NCBI GenBank assembly: GCA_015179125.1
Contig: WHVA01000228.1
Span: forward strand, 1-64,000
From: Gautieria morchelliformis
Lineage: Eukaryota; Basidiomycota; Agaricomycetes; Gomphales; Gomphaceae
Direction of reading: 5' to 3'
DNA length: 64,000 bases
The notes under the pieces were generated by a model. The model had not been told where the DNA came from, ran no database searches, and saw only the letters and a list, made by a program, of their open reading frames with translations. A program made the translations under genes and the position numbers. Below, one piece after another: positions 31,696-41,730 of this stretch. Within the stretch, counting starts at the first letter, position 1; every line of letters starts with the position of its first letter.

Positions 31696-33316
31696 TGTAA
31701 GAACCCGGCCTTTGGCCGGTTACTTACCGGTATAACTTTCTTCCGAGCACGAGCCTTGTGATACTCGTGCCAGAGCACATATGATTCTTATCCTGCGCCC
31801 GAGCCCGAGCTAGAGCTAGAGCTCATATCCGACCTTGATCCCATGCCCGTATCCCCTTAGTTACTGATTCCGCCCCATCACGCATCATTCATATATTACC
31901 TCGCCCTGACCTCGCCCTGATCTCCACTAACATGTTCGCCCCTGACTCGTACCCTCGCCCCATATATAAACCCCCTGTATACATTCCTACTCCTCAGTCT
32001 GAAAATCAACTATCGTATAACTTCGATCATTAGTTATGTTGTGATAAACGCAACTATCCCATTTCAAATCATTTATATATATAAAAGAAACTAATAAAGA
32101 AAGAAAAAAAAGAAAAAAGATCAAAAAAGAAACAGATATGACACTTATGATAGACGTTGGCGCAGACGACAATCACATGAATTTACGACATGCTATATTA
32201 CCCATAGATCGGGTAATAGACAGAAGTTCGGGCATCGACCACGTGCGGTCGATCAGGGACGGCGCGCCTATCGAGTGATGGCATCGGCCATGACGTCGAC
32301 AGGCACCAGACCACAGGCACCGAGTGGGTGCGGGCACCAAACACCGCAGAGAACAATAGACTGCGCAGGAATATAGGTGCTGTGGAGCGACCTGAGAATG
32401 TCATCCGCAGTACACATACTCAATTAGCTGCCCCACAGAAAGGGCACAGAGACAGCGGCCCCATCACCAACCCTAGCATTTATGCTAGGCAGGGCAGATT
32501 CAACTCCATTTTTTCTATTTGAACTCCATGACACGTCTGACTGACTACTATCTTAACATCATGTGGACAGTGGCTTTGTATACTAGGTACAGGTCTCTAT
32601 TCCAAAGCCCAGACAATCCTAACACCATCCCCATCACCCCATGACTTTGACTATAAATTAGTCACCCCTTAGTTACAAGCAGCTTTTCGACCCATCTGTC
32701 TAATATCTTGAACACTAGTAGTTACTATCAACATAGTATAAATAGCTAGTACAAATGTATGAACGAAATTATCCAGAATTGATTATTCTGCCTCCTGAAA
32801 TTACTGTAGTCTTGTTTGATAGCTACAGAGCTCAGATCTTGATAGTTTATTCCAAATCTTCGTTGAGGGTTTACTATCACTGTTTACTCTATAGTACCTC
32901 AAAAGCGAACGCTTTTGATTTGGTTATCCCTTGGATCAACACCATTCTTTTGTCGACGCGGTCACGTGACTCTCATTCATCAGTGCTGGACGCGCCTCGA
33001 AAGGCTTAGTCAGCACACAGAAGAGGGGCGATCACAGTGGTTCCAGTCACTGAGCAATAGATTCTATTTGTTGAAAGGGACTAATTAACATCTTAATCCA
33101 AAAAGTTAGTTTCTAAGCCTCGCCTCTTAAGCCAAACCTCGCCTCTTATTTGTTTGCCTCCGAAGTTGGGACTCATGCGTAGGGTCGGCGCAGCACATAA
33201 GCTGAAGCGTAGTCCCTCTCCGACTTCCCCATCCAAACCCCGCCCCGTAACCTCGGACCGTACCTCGGGTTTCACTCCCGACCTCGGTCAACCTTACGAC
33301 GGATCGTATCGTAACA
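31696..33316 (+). repeat. Left LTR of gypsy element 3, split by a 1067-bp insert
   Basis: Bases 31696-32036 and 33109-33316 together match 40799-41347. They are separated by the insert 32037-33103 and its AGTTA target duplication. The length without insert is 549 bp, the same as the right LTR. Confidence 0.92.
32037..33103 (+). mobile_element. Unnamed ~1.06-kb element, copy 1 (in the gypsy-3 LTR)
   Basis: The insert is 1067 bp, starting TGTTGTGATAAACGC and ending TTAATCCAAAA, with AGTTA duplicated on both sides (32032-32036 and 33104-33108). The empty site is seen in the right LTR of the same element. No terminal inverted repeats are visible and the right end is not CA. It has a TATAAATA box near 32740 and no convincing coding capacity. 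It could be a solo LTR with an unusual end, or a non-autonomous element. Confidence 0.88.
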
Positions 33317-33360
33317 GTATTTTCAGACTGCTTACACCCTACGTATCCCTTTTGTTCACT

Positions 33361-34005
33361 ATGTCCATGATGACTCGTTCTCGCACCCTTCGGGGTATAT
33401 CAGAACAACGACGTTTCTCGGAAGCCCCCAACGATTCACCACCATCCCCGGGGATACCCCTCGCAGACCCCGCCGAGCTTAGTAACAAAGGCAAAGGTAG
33501 GGCTGACCCCGGTGACCCTTCAGGTGATCCAGGTGATGGCTCTGGAGATTCTGACAACGATAGGGACCTCCCCAACCTGCCACCCGAGGACCTCGGTGAC
33601 CTCGAGGACAACGAGCTTATGCGTCGAGTGTTCATCAAACTCATGAAACCTCGCGAGTCCGAAGCACGAGCCAAGGTCAAGGAACCGGATAGTTATGACA
33701 GTACTGACCAGGCCAAGCTTCGCACCTTCTTCCTTCAATGCGTACTCAACTTCCGAGATCGTCCCACAGCATTCAAGACTGGGGCCTCGAAGGTGCAGTA
33801 TGCTATTTCTTACCTGTCCGGCTCAGCTCTACAGTATTTCGAGCCGGCGATCCTCGGTGAAGTCCAACCCGAGCCAGATTGGCTCGAGGACTGGGACAGC
33901 TTCAAGGCCGAGCTCGAGCTCAACTTCGGCCCATACGACAACGCTGCCCAAGCCGAGATTGACCTTGAGAAGATCGTTATGAAAGAGCACCACAAGGCCA
34001 CGTGA
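33361..34005 (+). CDS. Gag N-terminal part, gypsy element 3
   Basis: The likely start is ATG 33361 (MSMMTRSRTLRGISEQRR), just inside the LTR. After a proline/glycine/aspartate-rich stretch come LRTFFLQCVLNFRDRP and KVQYAISYLSGSALQYFEP, the capsid-like helices of chromovirus Gag. The frame itself opens at 33154 inside the LTR. Confidence 0.82.
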   Translation: MSMMTRSRTLRGISEQRRFSEAPNDSPPSPGIPLADPAELSNKGKGRADPGDPSGDPGDGSGDSDNDRDLPNLPPEDLGDLEDNELMRRVFIKLMKPRESEARAKVKEPDSYDSTDQAKLRTFFLQCVLNFRDRPTAFKTGASKVQYAISYLSGSALQYFEPAILGEVQPEPDWLEDWDSFKAELELNFGPYDNAAQAEIDLEKIVMKEHHKAT

Positions 34006-34029
34006 TTCTTTATCAACTTCGCCCGAGCT

Positions 34030-34590
34030 TTGACTCGGACTCAGTGGAACGACGCGGCCCTCAGACACTTCGCCTACAAGGGCTTGGCCAAACGAATCAA
34101 GGACGACTTACTTCACTTCCCTCGATTCCGCAGCCTCGCCGAGCTTAGGAACTTCGCGCTGGAATGCGACAGCCGTTACTGGGAGCGTAAGGAATATGAC
34201 GCCATGATCAATGGTCGTAGCTCCCAGCCTGCACGTGCCACTAATCAGTCCAGCAGCAATGCCACTAACAACAACCAGTCTTCCAGCGGTTCCAACAACA
34301 ATAAGAACCGCAACAGGACTAACAACAACGGCAAAGGTTCCAACAACAACTCTTCGAACAACAAGAGCCAGCCCGACATATCGAGCAAGCTCGGGAAGGA
34401 GGGCAAACTACTTCCCGAGGAACGCCAACGTCGGGTCGACCAGGGCCTTTGTCTACTTTGTGGCACCAAAGGCCACATCGTCAAGGACTGCCCGAAGAAC
34501 AAGTCTACCAGTGGTAGCGGTTCTAAAGGTCGGGCAGTGAAGACCCCCAACGAGGGGACTTCGGCCTCCATTACGGAGGGAAAAAAATAG
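34030..34590 (+). CDS. Gag C-terminal part with zinc knuckle, gypsy element 3
   Basis: It reads WNDAALRHFAYKGLAKRIKD, an asparagine/serine-rich spacer, then CLLCGTKGHIVKDC (CX2CX4HX4C) at about 34450-34491. The knuckle is the nucleocapsid motif of Ty3/gypsy Gag. Confidence 0.85.
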   Translation: MTRTQWNDAALRHFAYKGLAKRIKDDLLHFPRFRSLAELRNFALECDSRYWERKEYDAMINGRSSQPARATNQSSSNATNNNQSSSGSNNNKNRNRTNNNGKGSNNNSSNNKSQPDISSKLGKEGKLLPEERQRRVDQGLCLLCGTKGHIVKDCPKNKSTSGSGSKGRAVKTPNEGTSASITEGKK

Positions 34591-34640
34591 GTAGCAACCT
34601 CGGAACCACACGATCCGAGGATTGCGGTAACCTCACCTGT

Positions 34641-35162
34641 GTGCTCAGACTCAGTGCCGCTTCTCATTCATTGTCCAAAGAGTCCCTTAATGTAGATCTA
34701 ACCTCGCCTTCGCTTCCCAAAGTGGCTTTTGTTGCATTAGTGGACTGCGGGTCCTCAGACTATTTTATTGAATCCAGATTTGTCCAGAAGTACTCTATGC
34801 CTGTTTATCCTGTCTCTCCTATACCCTTGAAACTATTTGACGGTAGTACTAACACTACCATTACCCAAGCTCTAGACCTCTGTGTCTGCTTTCCGACTGG
34901 CGAACAACAAAGGGTTACCTTCTACATAACCTCGCTCGACTTGAGTTGCTCGGTGTTACTTGGCCACAACTGGCTCACCCGCTACAATCCGTCGATTGAC
35001 TGGGTATTGGGCAGTATTACTTTCAAGACCATTGACCTAACTATGACTCCAGCGACCACGGCGACGTCAGCCTGCTCAGCTTCGGCTACGACTTCGACCT
35101 CGCCTACGGCATCTTCGCCCCCGCCTTCAACCTCGCCTCAGAACTCGCCTCCGAAGTTGTAA
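34641..35162 (+). CDS. Aspartic protease region, gypsy element 3
   Basis: FVALVDCGSSDYFIESRFV lies near 34726-34785 and SVLLGHNWLTRYNPSIDW near 34950-35000. These are the flap-side and C-terminal hallmarks of Ty3/gypsy retropepsins. The active-site triad reads DCG. Confidence 0.8.
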   Translation: MLRLSAASHSLSKESLNVDLTSPSLPKVAFVALVDCGSSDYFIESRFVQKYSMPVYPVSPIPLKLFDGSTNTTITQALDLCVCFPTGEQQRVTFYITSLDLSCSVLLGHNWLTRYNPSIDWVLGSITFKTIDLTMTPATTATSACSASATTSTSPTASSPPPSTSPQNSPPKL

Positions 35163-35198
35163 GCACCGCTCGTTTCCCTAATCAATGCACCCGCTTTC

Positions 35199-36086
35199 AT
35201 GTGTGTGTTTAGATTGGAAGGGTCCGAAGTGTTTCAGCTCAATCTGGCCTCGCCTGAGCTCCTCGCCCGAGGAGCAACATCGGGAGAAAGCTCTTCCGAG
35301 CTTTCTGAGAATGTTAAAAAACATGTTCCCGAAGTATATCACAAATTTGCAGATGTGTTCAGCAAAGCATGCGCTGACACTCTAGCCCCCCACCGACTGC
35401 ACAATATCAAGATCAACCTTGAAGAAGGGACCTCGCCGCCTATCGGTCCCATCTACTCTCTCTCAGCTTCCGAACTCAAAGCACTTCGTGAGTTCATCGA
35501 CGAGCACTTGAACATCGGTTTCGTCCGACCTTCGCGCTCGCCTCATGGTGCACCGGTATTGTTTGTCTGCAAAAAAGATGGCTCACTTCGGTTGTGTGTC
35601 GACTTCCGAGGTTTAAACAAGGTCTCGAAAAAAGATCGGTACCCATTACCATTGATTGCTGACTTACTTGATGCTCCAAAAAATGTTCGCATCTATATGA
35701 AGATTGACCTTCGTCACGCTTACCACCTCGTAAGGGTAGCCGAGGGTGACGAATGGAAAACCGCCTTCAGGACTCGCTATGGGTCTTTTGAATGGTTGGT
35801 TGTGCCATTTGGTCTCACTAACGGCCCTGCTGCTTTCCAGAGATTCATGAACGAGATTTTCGCCGACCTTTTGGACGTTTGTGTGGTGGTATACTTGGAT
35901 GACATTCTAATCTACTCCAGTGACCCCTCCAAACATGTTGAACATGTCAAGGAAGTCTTGCGACGACTGCGACTCAACAACCTCTTCGCCAAAGAAGACA
36001 AATGCGAGTTTCATCGCGACTCGGTTGAATTCCTCGGCTACATACTCTCTCTCCCAAGGGCCTCACTATGGCGGACGACAAGGTAA
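35199..36086 (+). CDS. Reverse transcriptase, gypsy element 3
   Basis: It reads FVRPSRSPHGAPVLFVCKKDG, LRLCVDFRGLNKVSKKDRY, FRTRYGSFEWLVVPFGLTN and YLDDILIYS (catalytic box near 35890-35915). This is a standard chromovirus reverse transcriptase palm. Confidence 0.92.
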   Translation: MCVFRLEGSEVFQLNLASPELLARGATSGESSSELSENVKKHVPEVYHKFADVFSKACADTLAPHRLHNIKINLEEGTSPPIGPIYSLSASELKALREFIDEHLNIGFVRPSRSPHGAPVLFVCKKDGSLRLCVDFRGLNKVSKKDRYPLPLIADLLDAPKNVRIYMKIDLRHAYHLVRVAEGDEWKTAFRTRYGSFEWLVVPFGLTNGPAAFQRFMNEIFADLLDVCVVVYLDDILIYSSDPSKHVEHVKEVLRRLRLNNLFAKEDKCEFHRDSVEFLGYILSLPRASLWRTTR

Positions 36087-37496
36087 AGGTCATTCAAGAC
36101 TGGCCTGAACCTCGCAAAGTTCGCAACATCCTGTCTTTCCTCGGTTTCGCCAACTTCTACCGACGTTTCATTCACAACTACTCCAACATCACCATTCCTC
36201 TCACCCGACTCACCCGCAAGGGTACCCCTTGGAACTTTTCCGAGGATTGTCGACAGGCCTTCAACCTGTTGAAGAGGGCGTTCACTACCGCTCCTATCCT
36301 TACCCACTGGATTCCTGACCTTCCACTAATCGTAGAGACTGATGCTTCAGATTATGCCTTAGCGGCATTCTTATCCCTGCGAACCTCGGAAGGCGAACTT
36401 CACCCCGTCGCTTTTCACTCCCGCACATTCACCTCTACTGAGCTCAACTACGATGTTCATGACAAGGAGCTCCTAGCAATTTTTGAAGCGATTCAACGCT
36501 GGCGACACTACCTCGAGGGCTCTGGCGACGCTGTCGACGTTATCCCCGATCACAAGAACCTCGAATACTTTTCAACAACGAAGCTCTTGACCCGTCAACA
36601 AGCTCGGTGGTCAGAATACCTGTCCCAATTCAACCTCGCCATATGTTTCCGACCTGGTCACCTCGGAACGAAGCCTGACTCTCTCACTAGACGATGGGAC
36701 ATCTACCTTAAAGAGGGGAATAGCGACTATGCCACCATAAACCCACAGAACCTACGGCCAGTGTTTACCCAACACCAGCTGGCATCGTCCCTTAGAGCTA
36801 CTAACCTTGCTCCCGTTGTACTCCGAGCCGCTTCGCTGCTTGATACCGAGCAGATTCAAGCTGACATACTAGCGAACCTCCCCTCGGACCACATAGCCAA
36901 GTCGCACCTCGGCTTGGTTAATGACCCGAGGTGGACCACAGACCCCAAGGGTTTTCTCAAGCTTGACAACCGAACCTATGTTCCAGCGGCCCAAGACCTT
37001 CGACTTCGCATCCTGCAGTACAAGCACGATCATATTCTCTCGGGACACTTCGGGGTCAACAAGACCTTGGAGCTGATCCGACGAGACTACACTTGGCCAG
37101 GGATTAGATCCTTTGTCAAGGAGTATTGCAAGACATGTACCACTTGTATGCGAAGCAAGCCGCAATGTCACAAGCCCTATGGGCTCCTCAAACAACTTCC
37201 CATTCCAGAGAAGCCTTGGAATTCCATCTCCATGGATTTCATTGAGCAGCTTCCCCCTTCATCCGAGTTCACCTCCATACTAGTGATCGTTGACTGCTTC
37301 ACTAAGCAGGTTATCTTCATTCCAACCACCGACAAGATAACCTCGCAAGAGCTCGCTCACCTCTTCGTCCTTCATGTCTTTTCCAAGCATGGAGTTCCCT
37401 TGCACGTCACCTCAGACAGGGGTTCCGAGTTCGTCTCGCACTTCTGGCGTTCTCTAGGGAAAGCCCTGGACATGCGGTTGCATTTTACCTCGGGAT
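36068..37496 (+). CDS. RNase H and integrase, gypsy element 3 (cut by the second 1.06-kb insert)
   Basis: RNase H has VETDASDYALAAFL near 36325 and YDVHDKELLAI further on. Integrase has an HHCC finger (HDHILSGHFGVNKT ... CKTCTTCMRSK), MDFIEQLPPSS near 37233 and SDRGSEFVSHFW near 37420. The frame is interrupted at 37497 by the 1064-bp insert and homologous sequence resumes after 38565. Confidence 0.92.
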
Positions 37497-38560
37497 TGTT
37501 GTGATAAACGCAACTATTCCATTTTAAATCATTTATATATAAAAGAAACTAATAAAGAAAGAAAAAGAACAAAAGATTAAAAAAGAAACAGAAATGACAG
37601 TTATGATAGACGTCGGCTCAGACGACAATCACATGAATTTACGATATGCTATATTACCCATAGATCGGGTAATATACAGGAGTTCGAGCGTCGACCACGT
37701 GCGGTCGATCAGGGACGGCGCGCCTATCGAGTGATGGCATCGGCCTTGACATCGACAGGCGCCAGGCCATAGGCACCGAGGGGTGCGGGCACCAAACGCC
37801 GCAGAGAACAATAGACTGCGCAGGAGTATAGGGTGCTGTGGAGCGACCTGAGAAAGTCACCTGCAGTATACATATTCAATCAGCTGCCCCACAGAAAGGG
37901 CACAGAGACAGCGGCCCCATCTCCAAGCCCAGCATATATGCTGGGCAGGGTAGACTCAACTACATTTGTCTATTTGAACTCCATGACATGTCTGACTGAC
38001 TACTATCTTAACATCATGTGGACAGGGGCTTTGTATACTAGGTACAGATCTCCATTCCAAAGCCCAGACAATCCTAACATCATCCCCATCACCCCATGAC
38101 TTTATGACTATAAATTAGTCACCCCTTAGTTACAAGTAGTTTTTCGACCCATCCATCCAATATCTTGAACACTAGTAGTTACTATCAACATAGTATAAAT
38201 AGCTAGTACAAATGTATGAACGAAATTATCCAGAATTGATTATTCTGCCTCCTGAAATTACTGTAGTCTTGTTTGATAGCTACAGAGCTCAGATCTTGAT
38301 AGTTTATTCCAAATCTTCGTTGAGGGTCTACTATCACTGTTTACTCTATACTACCTTAAAAGCGAACGCTTTTGATTTGACTATCCCTTGGATCGACACC
38401 GTTCTTCTGTCGACGCGGTCACGTGACTCTCATTCATCAGTGCTGGACGCGCCTCGAAAGGCTTAGTCAGCACACAGAAGAAGGGCAGACATAGTGGTTC
38501 CAGTCACTGAGCAATAGATTCTATTTGTTGAAAGGCACTAATTAACACCTTAATCCCAAA
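37497..38560 (+). mobile_element. Unnamed ~1.06-kb element, copy 2 (in gypsy-3 integrase)
   Basis: This 1064-bp insert closely matches 32037-33103. It starts TGTTGTGATAAACGC, ends TTAATCCCAAA, and is flanked by GGGAT on both sides (37492-37496 and 38561-38565). Having two copies in one host element with different 5-bp duplications defines the ends of this family precisely. Confidence 0.9.
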
Positions 38561-38609
38561 GGGATATCATCCCGAGGGTGACGGTCAAACCGAGCGTGCT
38601 AACCAGACC

Positions 38610-39170
38610 TTGGAACAGTACCTCAGGGTATACTGCAACTATCAACAGTCCAATTGGGCTTCACTCCTTCCCCTCGCCGAGTTCGCTTACAACAATGCAC
38701 CTAGTGCACCCACCGGCATCTCCCCATTCTTTGCTAATAAGGGTTACCATCCGAACCTCGCAGTCCACCCCAAGCGCGACCTCGCCTCGGCACGAGCTCG
38801 AGACTTCGTGGTTGACCTGGACGAGCTACACCAAGAACTTCGCCGCACCATCCTCGAAGCTCAGAAGACCTACCAAGCCTCGGCCGATGCTCGCCGCAAA
38901 CCCGCTCCTGATTTCCAAGTAGGATCCCTCGCATTTGTAAAGGCACAGTACTTCCGAACAACTTGGCCTACCAAGAAGCTCGCCGAGAAGTTTTTGGGTC
39001 CTTTTGAGATCATTTCCCGAGCGGGTACTCACTCCTTCACCCTTCGACTTCCAGAACACATGCATTCAGTCCATCCAGTATTCCACATATCCATGCTCAA
39101 ACCAGCCTCGCCCAACACCATCCCGAACCGAGTTCAGCCTCCTCCACCCCCAGTCGTCATCGACGGCTAG
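38610..39170 (+). CDS. Integrase C-terminal region, gypsy element 3
   Basis: It reads SNWASLLPLAEFAYNNAPS and GISPFFANKGYHPNLAV, then GSLAFVKAQYFRTTWPTKKL, LGPFEIISRAG and HPVFHISMLKPA. This is the end of the integrase core and the GPF/Y domain of chromoviruses. Confidence 0.9.
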   Translation: MEQYLRVYCNYQQSNWASLLPLAEFAYNNAPSAPTGISPFFANKGYHPNLAVHPKRDLASARARDFVVDLDELHQELRRTILEAQKTYQASADARRKPAPDFQVGSLAFVKAQYFRTTWPTKKLAEKFLGPFEIISRAGTHSFTLRLPEHMHSVHPVFHISMLKPASPNTIPNRVQPPPPPVVIDG

Positions 39171-39173
39171 CCC

Positions 39174-39382
39174 GAGTTCAAAGTCTCGGAAATCCTCGAC
39201 TTCAAGGTCGATAATAGATGGAAGAGCTGCAAACTGCTGTACCTTGTTAGGTGGACTGGTTACGAAGGTACCGACGAAGAAACCTCGTGGATCCTCGCTT
39301 CCGAGCTTGATCATGCCTCGGAGCTGGTCACCGACTTCCACAAGTCTTATCCGGGCAAGCCGGGACCTTTGACTGCTCTATG
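39174..39382 (+). CDS. Chromodomain, gypsy element 3
   Basis: Directly downstream of the GPF/Y domain the translation reads EFKVSEILDFKVDNRW, KLLYLVRWTGYEGTDEETSW and ASELDHASELVTDFH. This is the three-strand-plus-helix chromodomain pattern (YLVRWTGY, ETSW). Chromodomains at the integrase end guide chromoviruses to heterochromatin; that role is known for the family and only inferred here. Confidence 0.88.
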
Positions 39383-39495
39383 ATCATTTCCTTGTTTAAC
39401 CCCCATGAACCCAGTAGTTAGATAACAAAATCCCCTCACAATCGACCAACAAAAATCAATAAAATCCAAGAAATTCCATTATTCCCTTAGTTAGT

Positions 39496-40374
39496 TTACT
39501 CCAACATCCTCCTATCCTCTCTCTCGCTCTCCTCGCTACCCTTGCCCGACTCCTCCTCGTTACTCCTACTACTCCTACTACTTCGCTCCACCAGGCCCCC
39601 ATGTCCCCCATAATCTGCCAAGTCTCTCGCCCCCTGCATCCGCTTCAAATAATTCCGCCTCCTCCTTATCCTCATGAACTCCACATCCACCCTGTTCATC
39701 CTATCATTCGCCGCCCTAAACTCCCCCAACAACTCACACACCCTTTCCCCAACCTCACCAACCTTCTGTCCCACATCCCTCACCGCCGCTATCAACTCCC
39801 TCATCTCTGCACTTCGCTCTGACCTTTTCATCTTCTTGTCCTTCTTCGCCCTCCAACCTTCCACCTCGGTTTCCTCTACCTCGGCTTCCTTCCCCTCACT
39901 CTGCCTCGCTCCCTCTGACCCCTTACCCTTCTCCTCGCTCAACCTCGCTTCCATCCGCTCCACCCTTGTCTCAAGGTTCCGCTCGACCCAGTCACTTGAG
40001 TCGTCGTTGTCTTCAACCTCGTCCCGAACCTTAGCCTCTTTCCTCGGCCTCGGTCCGTCCTCGGTGTCCTCGCTCCTTGCCCGCTTCTTGCCCACGACGC
40101 TCGCCTGACCCTTTCCTGGGGTCGCCTTGCTGCGACGACCATGGGCTATACTACAGCCCAAAGAGCGTGTCCTGCACCACACGCAGGCACCCTGGTCGGT
40201 GAGGCCGAAGTCGAGGCTAACGGCCCGAAGGCACGTATAGTCGCGCTCTTCGCAGTGCGTGCACCTCGCCTCGGCCTTTGTCGCGAGTTGCCACTCACGA
40301 GGTCCTCCGTCGGCGAGCTTGTACCCGTATAGGGACAAGTCGGTGAGGTGGTACGAGAACAGCATGCGTTTATA
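39496..40374 (-). CDS. Antisense reading frame in gypsy element 3 with a Zn2Cys6-like motif
   Basis: A 289-codon frame on the strand opposite to gag-pol lies between the chromodomain and the right LTR. Near its start are two CX2CX6C clusters, CTHCEERDYTC and CVWCRTRSLGC, 15 residues apart. This matches the layout of fungal Zn(II)2Cys6 DNA-binding domains apart from a long linker. A basic stretch (GKKRARSE) resembling a nuclear signal follows, then a long E/K/R-rich helix-prone region. A 46-bp stretch with GT...AG ends (40375-40420) lies just upstream. The function is unknown; a DNA-binding or regulatory protein is only an inference. Confidence 0.6.
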   Translation of the reverse strand, partial: YKRMLFSYHLTDLSLYGYKLADGGPREWQLATKAEARCTHCEERDYTCLRAVSLDFGLTDQGACVWCRTRSLGCSIAHGRRSKATPGKGQASVVGKKRARSEDTEDGPRPRKEAKVRDEVEDNDDSSDWVERNLETRVERMEARLSEEKGKGSEGARQSEGKEAEVEETEVEGWRAKKDKKMKRSERSAEMRELIAAVRDVGQKVGEVGERVCELLGEFRAANDRMNRVDVEFMRIRRRRNYLKRMQGARDLADYGGHGGLVERSSRSSRSNEEESGKGSEESEREDRRMLE

Positions 40375-40798
40375 CTATACAAGTCAGCAGCGTCCAGGAC
40401 CAGACTATGACGGTACTCACCTTCTTGCCTTTGCGCCCTTCCTGCCACGGCTTCTGCATATCTATGGCCCCCACATCCTCGATGGGCCGCGGTACCATGT
40501 TGGGTCAAACCTCAGGCATAACCTCGCCCGAGGGACCATCCTCCTCAGACAGCAGGGTCTGGTCAAACGCGTTGTTTGCGCTGGTTTCGTCGATAGCAGA
40601 GTTAAAGAGAGCTTGGGGGCGCACCATATTCGTTGGCACTTGGGTTTGCTGCCTCCTACCCACCCTTTTATCTAACCTCAGCTATGATTAAGCTTTGCCT
40701 TTCCGGCGACTTAACATCGGGCCGGGATCTCGATTCGAGGATAAGCGAACCTTGTTCCTATTACAGCCTCGAGGGTCTCGGCCATAAGGAGGGGATAC

Positions 40799-41347
40799 TG
40801 TAAGAACCCGGCCTTTGGCTGGTTACTTACCAGTATAACTTTCTTCCGAGCCCGAGCCTTGTGATACTCGTGCCAGAGCACATATGATTCTTATCCTGCG
40901 CCCGAGCCCAAGCCCGAGCTAGAGCTCATATCCGACCTTGATTCCATGCCCATATCCCCTTAGTTACTGATTCCGCCCCATCACGCATCATTCATATATT
41001 ACCTCACCCTGACCTCGCCCTGATCTCCACTAATATGTTCGCCCCTGACTCGTACCCTCGCCCCGTATATAAACCCCCTGTATACATTCCTACTCCTCAG
41101 TCTGAAAATCAACTATCGTATAACTTCGATCCTTAGTTAGTTTCTAAGCCTCGCCTCTTAAGCCAAACCTTGCCTCTTATTCGTTTGCCTCCGAAGTTGG
41201 GACTCGTGCGTAGGGTCAGCGCAGCACATAAGCTGAAGCCTAGTCCCTCTCCGACTTCCCCATCCAAACCTCGCCCCGTAACCTTGGACCGTACCTCGGG
41301 TTTCGCTCCCGACCTCGGTCAACCTTACGACGGATCGTATCGTAACA
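40799..41347 (+). repeat. Right LTR of gypsy element 3
   Basis: It is 549 bp with TGTAAGAACC...CGTAACA ends, and the target duplication GGTGT follows at 41348. It lacks the 1067-bp insert and so shows the empty site. Confidence 0.95.
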
Positions 41348-41352
41348 GGTGT

Positions 41353-41692
41353 CGTGGACAGTTAAATGATGTTTCGTGCCTTGTTTTTCCAAATGTTGTT
41401 CGAACTCTGAGCTTGTATATTCACCCCCTCGATCCGAGACAAGTGCTTTAATGTGCACATTTCTCTGACAAAGCATCATTGCTTCATAAAGCTTGTACTT
41501 CGAGAAGGTTTCTCCCTTGGTTGCCATCAAGTAGACTACTGATTCTCGTGAGTAGTCATCAAGAAAAGAGACATAATATGCCCTTTTATTGATCGTGAGG
41601 TGTCTTGAGGGTCCCCAGACATCGGAATAAATCCGGTCACCAAATTTTGATGCTCGGTCTCTGGGTTCCTTCGGAAGAGACTTGCGTGTCAT
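41353..41692 (-). CDS. Integrase core, copia element 2 (cut by gypsy element 3)
   Basis: It reads KSLPKEPRDRASKFGDRIYS, YSDVWGPSRHLTI and YYVSFLDDYSRESVVYL, then SDRGGEYTSSEFEQHL and LTVHDT. Homologous sequence continues at 31695 on the far side of gypsy element 3. Confidence 0.88.
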
Positions 41693-41730
41693 CTTTGATT
41701 GGATACACGCATCGCAAGTTATCTTGTCAC

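Larger units (their letters stand above)
31696..41347 (+). mobile_element. Ty3/gypsy element 3, a chromovirus, nested in copia element 2
   Basis: It has paired 549-bp LTRs (left copy 31696-33316, interrupted by a 1067-bp insert; right copy 40799-41347) with TGTAAGAACC...ATCGTAACA ends. It is flanked by GGTGT on both sides (31691-31695 and 41348-41352), a perfect 5-bp target duplication. It encodes gag, protease, reverse transcriptase, RNase H, integrase and a terminal chromodomain on the plus strand. Between pol and the right LTR is an antisense frame with a Zn2Cys6-like pattern. The LTRs differ at about 20 of 549 positions by eye (about 96% identity), mostly transitions. Coding parts are broken in about five places, besides the two inserts. 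Confidence 0.93.

Noticed and set aside
32755-38466. An 84-codon frame conserved in both copies of the 1.06-kb element (32755-33009 and 38212-38466)
   Set aside because: The copies are nearly identical in DNA, and most of the few differences change an amino acid, so there is no sign of protein-level constraint.
39601-40108. Plus-strand frames opposite the antisense frame of gypsy 3
   Set aside because: They are serine/threonine/proline-rich shadows of a glutamate/arginine-rich frame, with no motifs.
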